Positions 1 through 6,803 of a DNA stretch of 8,025 nucleotides are shown in pieces. The translations under genes and the position numbers were made by a program. Numbering within the stretch: position 1 is the stretch's first letter; every line of letters begins with the position of its first letter. Under the pieces are notes generated by a model. It saw nothing but the letters and a program-made list of their open reading frames with translations. It ran no database searches and was not told where the DNA came from. Source of the stretch: Flavobacteriales bacterium (GTDB lineage: Bacteria; Bacteroidota; Bacteroidia; Flavobacteriales; UA16); NCBI GenBank assembly GCA_002683735.1, contig NYTZ01000165.1, positions 1 through 8,025 of the forward strand, given 5' to 3'.

Positions 1-830
1 CCAGAGAAGACGTGGAACCCATGGAATCCAGTAATGAAGAAGAAGAAGTTGCTGTAGCTCTGCTGGACGGCGTATTCGCTGTCGTGCAGGTTGGCGCCAA
101 AAGAGAAGTTCTCGGAACGGGCGTTCCAGAGGTCCATCATGGCGTCGCCTTCGATGAGGGTCTCTCCCTCAACGAACTTGTTGAGCGTGAGGCCGTGCAG
201 GTGAGCCTCGTGCGGGTGGTCTCCGAGCTCGGTCAGGGCGATGTGTCCTCCAGCTTCAGACAGGGTCACTGCCGGGTCACCGGAGAGGTACATCTCCATG
301 AGGTGGCCGAAGTGGTGATCCATGAAGACGGACTCACCAGCGGTCATCTCAAACACTTCGCCGTCAGGGCCGGTCACGGTCACGTCTTCCGCGAGGAGGA
401 AGCTGCCACCACTGCCGTGGATGAAGTGGCTCCACTCCCAAGCTTGGCTGCCGAGGAAGGTGAAACCGCCCACGATGGTCCAGGCCATCCACTTGAGCAC
501 GCCACTCCGGTCGTTGCGGTGTCCGGCTTCAACGGCGAGCACCATGGTGACGGAGCTGACGATGAGGATGAACGTCATGAGGGCCACGTAGGCCAAGGGG
601 TAATGGCCTTCTAGGAACGGCATGGCCCGAAAGACCTGTTCACCGATGGGCCAGGCTGCGGTGGATCCCGCGCGGCTGAATCCGTAGGCCACCAACAGGC
701 CACCGAACGTCAGGGCGTCCGAGACCAGGAAGTACCACATCATCATTTTGCCGTAGCTGACGCTGAACGGCGACCGACCTCCTCCCCAGAGGACGTCTTT
801 GGAAATTGCTTTGCTTGCCTCTCCCGACAT
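1..830 (-). CDS. Cytochrome c oxidase subunit III, longer paralogue (3' end cut by window edge)
   Basis: This is a subunit III of a heme-copper oxidase in the inner membrane, which supports the catalytic subunit I. The first 276 residues are visible and the C-terminus lies beyond the left edge. I read helices at about 29-50, 79-101 and 113-133, then a long loop (about 135-258), then the start of a fourth helix with FFFFITGFHGFHVFS (262-276), a hallmark of the family. The N-terminal GGGRSPFSVSYGKMMMW (16-32) matches the longer of the two subunit III forms in Bacteroidota. From memory, a long loop before the fourth helix is normal for this form. The loop is rich in histidine, for example DHHFGH (171-176) and HPHEAHLH (205-212). 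The ATG at 830 starts 34 bases after the previous subunit III gene, with no clear Shine-Dalgarno sequence. The family call is firm. Confidence 0.93.
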   Translation of the reverse strand, partial: MSGEASKAISKDVLWGGGRSPFSVSYGKMMMWYFLVSDALTFGGLLVAYGFSRAGSTAAWPIGEQVFRAMPFLEGHYPLAYVALMTFILIVSSVTMVLAVEAGHRNDRSGVLKWMAWTIVGGFTFLGSQAWEWSHFIHGSGGSFLLAEDVTVTGPDGEVFEMTAGESVFMDHHFGHLMEMYLSGDPAVTLSEAGGHIALTELGDHPHEAHLHGLTLNKFVEGETLIEGDAMMDLWNARSENFSFGANLHDSEYAVQQSYSNFFFFITGFHGFHVFS

Positions 831-864
831 GACGCTGATTTGCGCAAGCAATATTACGCCATCC

Positions 865-1677
865 TCAGTGGAGTAGGAACAGGAAAGCGAACAGGTACAA
901 CCACAACAGGCCTAGGAAGTGCCAATAGACGCCTGCAGTGGACAACCGGACGGTATCACCGGGGTGAATGCGTCCGGTTAGGATGCGGATTCCGTTGACG
1001 ATGAGGTAGGCCAAACCAAGCGCCAGGTGCAGGATGTGGATGACGATGAGAATGAACAGGTATCCGGCGGAGGCGTTGGACACCCGCTCCACGTTGAGGG
1101 TGATGTCCCGGGCCAATAGCACATCGTCCGTGGCGAATAGCTGTCCGGTCTCCGGGCGGTAATTCAGGGGCTCACCGTCTTGTGTCACGGTGTAGTCCAC
1201 GCCCCATTCGGCGGGGCCTTCCAGGAGGTTGCGGATGCTGTTCCACCGGTAGGCTTCCTCGCCGCTGGCGGTTTCATCCACGGTCCAACCCATGCCTTTT
1301 TGTTGGAGCTGGTCCCATCCGTCGAGCTGGGTTATAGTGAAGGCGATCCCGAGCACGAAGGTCAAAGCGAGGTGCACGAAGCTGGTGGTGGAGTTCCCCT
1401 GCTTCATGGCGCGCAGACACAGCCACATGGGCAACGAGCTCAACAGGATGAGCCCGTTGCTGATCCACAAGGTGCGGGGCGCCTCGATGTGTACCCAGTA
1501 TTGGCCCACGTTGGACACGATGTAGGCCGAGGTGAAGCCGGCGAACAGCATGACCACGGCGAAGAGGATGAAGTACATCAGCATCTTCTTGGTGCGCTCA
1601 CGCACTTTGGGGTCGAGGCCTTCAAATACGTCGACCTTGGGGGTCGGGGCTTCAGGTGCGTCGGTGGGGGTGCTCAT
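865..1677 (-). CDS. Cytochrome c oxidase subunit III, shorter paralogue with enlarged loop
   Basis: This 270-residue membrane protein is the first of two subunit III proteins of an aa3/caa3-type oxidase. A charged N-terminus (about 1-30, ending RERTKKM) precedes five predicted helices at about 31-55, 68-90, 98-118, 204-229 and 247-269. The stretch FAGFTSAYIVSN (45-56) and the C-terminal YWHFLGLLWLYLFAFLF (251-267) are typical of the family. From memory, the Bacteroidota short form is usually near 190-200 residues. The extra length here sits between helices three and four (about 119-203), a loop expected on the periplasmic side if the N-terminus is cytoplasmic. The gene follows cyoE after 43 bases and precedes the longer subunit III after 34 bases, so the three probably form one transcript. 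The family call is firm; the loop's function is unknown. Confidence 0.93.
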   Translation of the reverse strand: MSTPTDAPEAPTPKVDVFEGLDPKVRERTKKMLMYFILFAVVMLFAGFTSAYIVSNVGQYWVHIEAPRTLWISNGLILLSSLPMWLCLRAMKQGNSTTSFVHLALTFVLGIAFTITQLDGWDQLQQKGMGWTVDETASGEEAYRWNSIRNLLEGPAEWGVDYTVTQDGEPLNYRPETGQLFATDDVLLARDITLNVERVSNASAGYLFILIVIHILHLALGLAYLIVNGIRILTGRIHPGDTVRLSTAGVYWHFLGLLWLYLFAFLFLLH

Positions 1678-1720
1678 GAATCAGGGGTGTGCGGTTGAAA
1701 CCGATTCGGGGCGTCCGGGT

Positions 1721-2602
1721 TCAAGGGAGTTTGTCGAGGACGTACGTGACCTGTACCACCGGGAGGTACAGGAAGCTGGTAAACATCAACTGGCGGGCGT
1801 CTTTGACCTCAAGGCTGCGCCAGAGTTTCACGGCGGGCACGAGGAATCCGAGGCCAGCGAGGATGGCCACTACCAGGGCGATGTTGCCGACCATGGTGGA
1901 TTCCCCCGGCAGGGCCCAGGGCAGCAGGCTCGCCGGGATGCATAACATGGTGTACAACAGGATTTGGCGGGCGCTTGCGGCGCCACGGCCCTCATTGAAT
2001 GGCAGCATCTTGTAGCCCGCCTTGAGGTAGTCCTCGTGGGCCACCCAAGCGATCGCCCAGAAATGTGGGAATTGCCACATGAACTGAACGGCGAAGAGGG
2101 TGCCTGGTTCGATGCCGAATTCATTGGTGGCCGCCACGTAGCCGAGCAGGGGCGGAATGGCCCCGGGAATGGCGCCGACGAGGACGCTGAATCCGGTGCG
2201 CGATTTGAGCGGCGTGTAGGCCAGGACATAGCTCGCGATGGCAAGCAAGCCGAGGAGTCCGGCCTTGGTGCCAATGTGGAAGAGGGTGGCGAGGCCCAGT
2301 GCACCGGCGAGGGAGGACCACAGCGCTGCCGCTGGGACGCTCATGCGGCCGGAAGGCAAAGGCCGGCCTGAAGTGCGGTCCATTTTGGCATCAGCTTCTT
2401 TCTCAATGATTTGGTTGAACCCGTTGGAGGCCCCGGTCAACAGGTAGCCTCCGATGGTGAGTTCGAGGAATGGGATGAGGCTGATGCTGTCGGCGCCCAT
2501 GAACCACCCGAGGACGGCGCTCAGGACGACGAAGGTGCCGAGGCGCAGCTTGAATAGGACGGCCAGGTCCTGCAGCAAGGTGGGGGTCGAGGTGTCCGAC
2601 AT
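1721..2602 (-). CDS. cyoE: Protoheme IX farnesyltransferase (heme O synthase)
   Basis: This inner-membrane UbiA-family prenyltransferase transfers a farnesyl group from farnesyl diphosphate to heme B to give heme O, the precursor of the heme A used by aa3/caa3 oxidases. At 293 residues it has the usual family length and is strongly hydrophobic throughout, consistent with about nine helices. The first acidic motif is NGFNQIIEKEADAKMDRT (60-77), followed by GRPLPSGRM (79-87). YTPLKS is at 129-134. The second conserved loop, QFPHFWAIAW (177-186) then HEDYLKAGYKMLP (189-201), also matches CyoE. The first motif has E67, E69 and D71; two positions that are aspartate in the E. coli enzyme are glutamate here, a conservative change. 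The ATG at 2602 lies 26 bases after the preceding outer-membrane gene. Two subunit III genes follow directly, which supports the oxidase role. The symbol ctaB is a synonym. Confidence 0.96.
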   Translation of the reverse strand: MSDTSTPTLLQDLAVLFKLRLGTFVVLSAVLGWFMGADSISLIPFLELTIGGYLLTGASNGFNQIIEKEADAKMDRTSGRPLPSGRMSVPAAALWSSLAGALGLATLFHIGTKAGLLGLLAIASYVLAYTPLKSRTGFSVLVGAIPGAIPPLLGYVAATNEFGIEPGTLFAVQFMWQFPHFWAIAWVAHEDYLKAGYKMLPFNEGRGAASARQILLYTMLCIPASLLPWALPGESTMVGNIALVVAILAGLGFLVPAVKLWRSLEVKDARQLMFTSFLYLPVVQVTYVLDKLP

Positions 2603-2628
2603 GGGGCCGCAGTGAAATTAACCTCGGG

Positions 2629-4080
2629 TCACCAATCCGCCCCGAAGAAGGGGCCTGTGGAGCGCAGGCCGAAGGACAGCCACCATTCCTGCGTCGGGGC
2701 GGGGGCCACCGGAGCGGTTTCCCGGCCGTGGGCGACCTGGGCAAACGCGGTCAAGGTCATCTCCTCGGCCACCGGCCATGCTCGACCGATGTCCATGGCA
2801 CCCAACCAACGCTTCCGGGCGGTGCCATTGAGCCAAGCATAGGTTTCTTCAGTGCGGTCGATGTCGCCGACTTGAGGAAGGGAACCAGACGGGGTGTCGC
2901 CCCGGAGGTCATCGCCGCGCAGGGAGTGCGTGACCAAGGCGGTGACCGTCCATGTGCCATTGGACCAGTGGCCGGAGAAGGTGCCCTCCACGAAGTTGGC
3001 CCCGAGGGGGTGGGCCAATGGAGTCAACCCGGTGAGGTAGGCCGAGGTCGGGGTGTAGTGGCTGTAAGTCCAGGGCCGTACGGCCGAACCCTCAATCCGC
3101 CATCCGCCCCAGCGGGTTGTCCACAGCAGGCCGCCGAGCAGGCCGTGTTTGTTGCCCCACCACTCGGTGCCGCCCAGCAATTCCGAGACGATGAGTTCGT
3201 CGAGCAGGAATTGTCCATAAAGGTGTCGCGGGCAATCCGGTCCGCTCTGGCCCAGCCGGATGAGGCCTTCGAGTCCGACCAGGGCGTTGTCCGAGCTGCC
3301 CTGCATGTATTCGGTCGGCCGCAGGCTGGTCATGGGCAGGAGATAATGGGGCTCGAACACGCGCTGGCCTGCAGCGGCATTCCACACCACGGCCCCCCAC
3401 AGGGCCCCGGTGAAACGCCCACCCAAGTCCAGCTCGAGCCGGTGGGATACGAGCATCCGTTGGATGCCGGTGCGCAAGGGGCCTGTGGGGGGCACCCAAG
3501 TGCGCGGATCGCCGTTGGCTCCGGTCCGGCAGTCGATGTGGGCATGGCCCTGGAGGGCCTCCATCCGATGGCGGTAGCGGAGCCGCCCTCCCCCATCCAG
3601 GCTGACTTGTACAAACGGCACCGGAGCGGCCTGTCCGCCGCGGAACAGGGAACGGCGCCCGTGACCATCGTGAAGGGTGTCCCGGCCGACTTCGACCTTC
3701 ACACTCGGAAGGGGATGCCAGTTCCATCGGCCGCGCAGGCGGGTGGCCATCTGGCCTTCGCCGTGGCGCCGGTCAAATCCCGCTTCGGTCCATCGGTCAA
3801 ACCGGGTTCCGGTATCTCGCATCCATTCATAACGGGCATCGAAGTGCCACTTCGGTTGGCTGGCCTTCAGGGTCAAGGCACCCGACCAGGATAGCGCCGT
3901 GATGGGTGCGGCGTCATCCTGATTGACGACGGTCGCGCCGATTTGGCCCACGGTGGCAGCGAGGGTGATGGCATTGTGGACGGTGTCTGGATGCGCGGTG
4001 AACTGGATGGCCACAGAGTCGCCTTGGCCCATGCTCCGTTGGGCACAGACCATACACAGAAAAAGAAAGGCCCGCGGCAT
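2629..4080 (-). CDS. RemB/Wzi-like outer-membrane beta-barrel protein
   Basis: This 483-residue protein is probably an outer-membrane beta-barrel of the group annotated in Bacteroidota as capsule assembly Wzi family or gliding motility protein RemB. The N-terminus MPRAFLFLCMVCAQRSMGQ reads as a short signal peptide, with cleavage likely near residue 18. Features I associate with the family are GRDTLHDGHGRRSLF (132-146), SHRLELDLG (212-220), FEPHYLLPM (242-250), SSDNALVGLE (262-271), LYGQFLLDEL (287-296), WWGNKHG (307-313) and LAHPLGANFVEG (355-366). The rest alternates polar and aromatic residues as barrel strands do, and the protein ends in tryptophan. About 23 tryptophans is a high count. 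It starts 32 bases after the WecA-like gene, with a promoter-like sequence in that gap. Wzi binds capsule at the cell surface in E. coli and RemB is linked to gliding in Flavobacterium; which role applies here cannot be told from sequence. Confidence 0.78.
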   Translation of the reverse strand: MPRAFLFLCMVCAQRSMGQGDSVAIQFTAHPDTVHNAITLAATVGQIGATVVNQDDAAPITALSWSGALTLKASQPKWHFDARYEWMRDTGTRFDRWTEAGFDRRHGEGQMATRLRGRWNWHPLPSVKVEVGRDTLHDGHGRRSLFRGGQAAPVPFVQVSLDGGGRLRYRHRMEALQGHAHIDCRTGANGDPRTWVPPTGPLRTGIQRMLVSHRLELDLGGRFTGALWGAVVWNAAAGQRVFEPHYLLPMTSLRPTEYMQGSSDNALVGLEGLIRLGQSGPDCPRHLYGQFLLDELIVSELLGGTEWWGNKHGLLGGLLWTTRWGGWRIEGSAVRPWTYSHYTPTSAYLTGLTPLAHPLGANFVEGTFSGHWSNGTWTVTALVTHSLRGDDLRGDTPSGSLPQVGDIDRTEETYAWLNGTARKRWLGAMDIGRAWPVAEEMTLTAFAQVAHGRETAPVAPAPTQEWWLSFGLRSTGPFFGADW

Positions 4081-4084
4081 GGTG

Positions 4085-4118
4085 CAAACCTAGCGGCCAG
4101 GGGCTGAGCGCATCAAGA
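4085..4118 (-). promoter_or_regulatory. Putative Bacteroidota-type promoter before the RemB/Wzi-like gene
   Basis: On the minus strand, TTG (4116-4114) is followed after 21 bases by TAGGTTTG (4092-4085). This fits the Bacteroidota housekeeping pattern TTG, 17-23 bases, TAnnTTTG. The upstream element lies within the last codons and stop of the WecA-like gene. Only four bases (CACC) separate the downstream box from the ATG at 4080, so a transcript from here would be leaderless or nearly so. The match is exact at all six fixed positions of the downstream box, but no start site has been measured, and the very short leader argues for caution. Confidence 0.4.
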
Positions 4119-5198
4119 CGTGTGGACGGCGGGGTGGACCTTCGCGAAACCCATGAGTTTGTCCAAAGTCCACACTGCGGCTGGCAACAAAAACGCCGCG
4201 CTCAACAGGATGACAAAGGCGATTGTAGGGTCCATGGCCGGCATGCAGAACCCCAATGCGACCATCCCCGCGGTGTAGAGATGTATGGTGAGGGCGGCCT
4301 GTAAGTGGGTCATCCCGATGCCGAGCATCCGGTGGTGGATGTGCAGGCTGTCCGGCGAAAAGGGCGATCGTCCCTGTGCCAGTCGGAGCGTGAAGACGCG
4401 GAGGGTGTCGACCAAGGGATAGCTGAGCAACGTCATGGCCAGCACGGGCATGGACCGGTGTTCCCACATGTTTGGCACCAACTCGGTAGGGGTGGAGATG
4501 ATCCCCGAGGCAATCACATACAGCATCATGCCCAAGACCAGCGAGCCACTGTCTCCGAGGAAAATTCGCGCCGGGCTGATGTTGAAGACGATGAACCCGG
4601 CCAACGCACCAGATAGGGCCATGCACAGGATGGCGAGGTCAGGTTGACCCGTCAGTTCGAACCATATGGCCCCTGCAATGGTCGCCAGCAATCCATAGCC
4701 GCTGGCCAGGGTGTCGATGCCATCAATGAGGTTGATGGCATTGACCACCACGATGTAGACGAACAGAGAGAACAGGACGGATGCCGCAGGGGAAATCGCA
4801 TGGAATCCAAACAGTCCGCCGAAGTCTTCGATGGCGAAGCCCCCACCGAGGATGAGAATGAGTCCGACGGAAATCTGGACACCCAGTTTTTTCAAGGGGT
4901 CAAGGCTGGACAGGTCGTCCTTCAATCCTAGGAAAAACAACATCGTTGTGCCCGCAGCGAGCCTCAAAAACCCCACGGCGGCAGCGCCCTCAGGGTTGAC
5001 CATGGCCGTCGTGGTGACCAGGGTGGCGATGAAAATCAGGACGCCGCCAAGCCGCGGCACACTCCGGCGGTGAACCTTGCGGTCTTCCAACGGCTCGTCG
5101 AGCAGGTTTTTCTGCACTGCAAGGCGGATCAGCGAGGGCATGCCCAACATCACAATGGCAAATGCGATGATGGCAGCAGACATGAAGAAGGAGCTCAT
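4113..5198 (-). CDS. WecA/TagO-like polyprenyl-phosphate sugar-1-phosphate transferase
   Basis: This 361-residue integral membrane enzyme belongs to the MraY/WecA/TagO family (glycosyltransferase family 4 in the Pfam sense). Members move a sugar-1-phosphate, usually N-acetylglucosamine-1-phosphate, from its UDP-sugar onto undecaprenyl phosphate on the cytoplasmic face, the first step in building many surface glycans. Visible motifs in order are KVHRRSVPRLGG (41-52), GLKDDLSSLDPLKKL (91-105) with the magnesium-binding aspartates D94 and D95, NAINLIDGIDTLASG (153-167), IFLGDSGSLVLG (212-223) and SPDSLHIHHRML (281-292), whose HIHH (286-289) marks the WecA/TagO branch rather than MraY. Around ten hydrophobic segments span the chain. 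The ATG at 5198 follows a 90-base gap; another ATG at residue 6 could also serve. It sits between two RemB/Wzi-like genes and near fcl, which suggests surface polysaccharide. The exact sugar is not certain. Confidence 0.92.
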   Translation of the reverse strand: MSSFFMSAAIIAFAIVMLGMPSLIRLAVQKNLLDEPLEDRKVHRRSVPRLGGVLIFIATLVTTTAMVNPEGAAAVGFLRLAAGTTMLFFLGLKDDLSSLDPLKKLGVQISVGLILILGGGFAIEDFGGLFGFHAISPAASVLFSLFVYIVVVNAINLIDGIDTLASGYGLLATIAGAIWFELTGQPDLAILCMALSGALAGFIVFNISPARIFLGDSGSLVLGMMLYVIASGIISTPTELVPNMWEHRSMPVLAMTLLSYPLVDTLRVFTLRLAQGRSPFSPDSLHIHHRMLGIGMTHLQAALTIHLYTAGMVALGFCMPAMDPTIAFVILLSAAFLLPAAVWTLDKLMGFAKVHPAVHTS

Positions 5199-5288
5199 TG
5201 TTAGGGGCTATCTGTCTGCTATTTAATGCGTTTCCTTTTGTTGGGGTTACGCCCGATGGGTGACCGGGCACATTCCTACAACCATTTT
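5199..5288 (-). other. 90-base intergenic gap with a weak inverted repeat
   Basis: This is the longest non-coding stretch in the window. Its transcript could form a hairpin at 5272-5248: UGUGCCCG pairs with CGGGCGUA, with two G-U pairs, around a 9-base loop. The sequence after the stem is GTAACCCCAACAAAAGG with no run of T, so it does not look like an intrinsic terminator in either direction. No TAnnTTTG box is visible before the gene starting at 5198. The 30 bases before that start include an AT-rich stretch (CATTAAATAG) but no Shine-Dalgarno sequence. A processing site or chance pairing are equally possible. Confidence 0.25.
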
Positions 5289-6803
5289 TCAGTGGGTCTG
5301 ACGGCGCAAAGTCAAAGGGCCCGACACCCCCATGCTCCAGAATTTGGTGTTGGTACCCAGAAAGGAGGTGTTGGAGATAACGGGCGACCAAGGGACGAAC
5401 GCGGGCCACCACCGGTTCGGCCATCGGGTTGCGCGCCGTTTACGTTGCGGAAAAGGTGCAGAATCCACAACGACCGAAGGGGCCGAGAGGGTGTTCTTCC
5501 AGCTCCATGATCCATCGTGAAGCCTCGCCCATTCTGTCGCCAGGGTCCAACCGCGCCAACGCCATTCGGCGCCTTGTCTCCAGGACGTCCTCCACGGCGA
5601 GGCGTCTTGGATGCCCAGAAGGTCGTCAGGCAGGTTCGGGTCGAGGTCGCCGGACATGGACCCACGGGTGGGGGCCCATTCCGTCCAGACCGTCCATCGT
5701 TCGCCATGGCGGACATGACCGGCCATGAATTGGTGGCGGGGCGTTTGCAAGTCCAGTGCACTCATGGGGTCAGCGACACGGCGCGGGTTGAGCCGGAATT
5801 GGCCATACCAAGTCGAGCGCGGCCGTCGCCATTGGAAGTCCACCCCATCGTGACCGGCCAGGTTCCATGTCGTGGTGGCACCGCCCCTCGGCCAGCTCCA
5901 CGGGGCCATGGCTGCGGCCCAGTCCAGCGTCGCAGGCCGATCTACCCCCCGATTCAGGACATCGGTCCAGCGGGCCGTCACAACGGAGAGTGCCACCTCG
6001 TTTCGGTCCGTGGTCCACGTCTTGGTCAGGCTGCGGATGCCCAGTGCAAGGGGGTGGTACCGTCCCTCCCGGGCACCGTCTGCGGCCAGCCTTTGGCGGC
6101 CTCTTTGTCGGGATTGCGCCCAGCGGTAGGTCCATCCTCTGCCGAGGTCCGCCTCGAGCAGGAGGTAGGGAGCGGGGGCGCGTCCGGCGTGCCAGAGCAA
6201 ATTGCGGATTCCCGGGCCCATGCCGGAGGCTCCCATGCCCCATTGGACCCGAATCCAACGCGCAGGTTGGGCGTCAAACCAGACTTCCGCGAGGCTGTGG
6301 TCGATGGAGTTCATCCCGCCCTCTGCAGGCCGAACCTTGCCCGGTCCCATCCCGGGAAAGTGGCCGGTCGCGGCCACATATTCTGCGTCGGGCCCCACCA
6401 ACAGGCGTTGCATTTCCAACACGGTGCCCCCAAAGCGCAGCGCGTCGTCCACCTGTCCCGCATACCGCACGCCACGGACGTTTCGATGGCCGCGTTGCAC
6501 GGTGGCGGCGCCATCCATGCCCGGATGGTAGCGCCACTCGGCGGTGAGGTCGAGCACGGGATCCAGGGCGACGTCCACGTTGCCGGACTCGAACAGGGCG
6601 TGCTGGTGCCACCAGTTGTCCCGCCCCCCGAAGTCGGCCGGCAACGTGTGCAGGCTGTCAAAGGCCAGCGTTCCCCATTCGACCGGGGTGGTCAGGACCG
6701 TTTTCCGCTGACCGCCGGGCAAGCGGTCGGGCACGATGATCTGGGCGCTGGAGGCCGTGGCCAGCATCAAGCCGATGAGGGCCAATGCGACAGGGGTCCT
6801 CAT
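5289..6803 (-). CDS. Tryptophan-rich RemB/Wzi-like outer-membrane protein
   Basis: This 504-residue protein is probably exported and inserted in the outer membrane. The N-terminus MRTPVALALIGLMLATASSA is a classic signal peptide with cleavage expected before Q21. The body alternates aromatic and polar residues as in beta-barrels and holds about 34 tryptophans by hand count, near 7 percent. It resembles RemB/Wzi-like proteins of Bacteroidota: an N-terminal part with LFESGNVDVALDPVLDL (70-86), then GHFPGMGPGK (147-156), the segment WGMGASGMGPGIRNLL (188-203), PAPYLLLEADLG (210-221) and WYGQFRLN (332-339). The last two segments can be laid against VPFVQVSLDGG and LYGQFLLDE in the second RemB/Wzi-like protein downstream, so the two may be distant paralogues. 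Its ATG overlaps the fcl stop codon (ATGA, 6803-6800), implying coupled translation with fucose synthesis. The assignment is weaker than for the other protein, because fewer family motifs are intact. Confidence 0.62.
   Translation of the reverse strand: MRTPVALALIGLMLATASSAQIIVPDRLPGGQRKTVLTTPVEWGTLAFDSLHTLPADFGGRDNWWHQHALFESGNVDVALDPVLDLTAEWRYHPGMDGAATVQRGHRNVRGVRYAGQVDDALRFGGTVLEMQRLLVGPDAEYVAATGHFPGMGPGKVRPAEGGMNSIDHSLAEVWFDAQPARWIRVQWGMGASGMGPGIRNLLWHAGRAPAPYLLLEADLGRGWTYRWAQSRQRGRQRLAADGAREGRYHPLALGIRSLTKTWTTDRNEVALSVVTARWTDVLNRGVDRPATLDWAAAMAPWSWPRGGATTTWNLAGHDGVDFQWRRPRSTWYGQFRLNPRRVADPMSALDLQTPRHQFMAGHVRHGERWTVWTEWAPTRGSMSGDLDPNLPDDLLGIQDASPWRTSWRQGAEWRWRGWTLATEWARLHDGSWSWKNTLSAPSVVVDSAPFPQRKRRATRWPNRWWPAFVPWSPVISNTSFLGTNTKFWSMGVSGPLTLRRQTH

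Noticed and set aside
135..425. Histidine-rich loop of the longer subunit III as a new metal-binding domain
   Set aside because: A long variable loop is, as I recall, usual in this form of subunit III in Bacteroidota, and the histidines do not form a recognisable metal site.
12..614. 200-codon open frame on the plus strand at the left edge
   Set aside because: The minus strand here encodes an unmistakable cytochrome oxidase subunit III running off the window edge.
848..858. TAATATTG before the longer subunit III gene as a promoter box
   Set aside because: It has one mismatch to TAnnTTTG and no upstream TTG at suitable spacing; the gene is more simply read from the cyoE transcript.
2728..3894. 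388-codon open frame on the plus strand
   Set aside because: It is antisense to the RemB/Wzi-like gene at 2629-4080, which has family motifs and a signal peptide. The plus-strand product shows no recognisable features.
5248..5272. Hairpin in the 90-base gap as a transcription terminator
   Set aside because: The stem is short, includes two G-U pairs, and is not followed by a T run on either strand; kept only as a weak inverted repeat.
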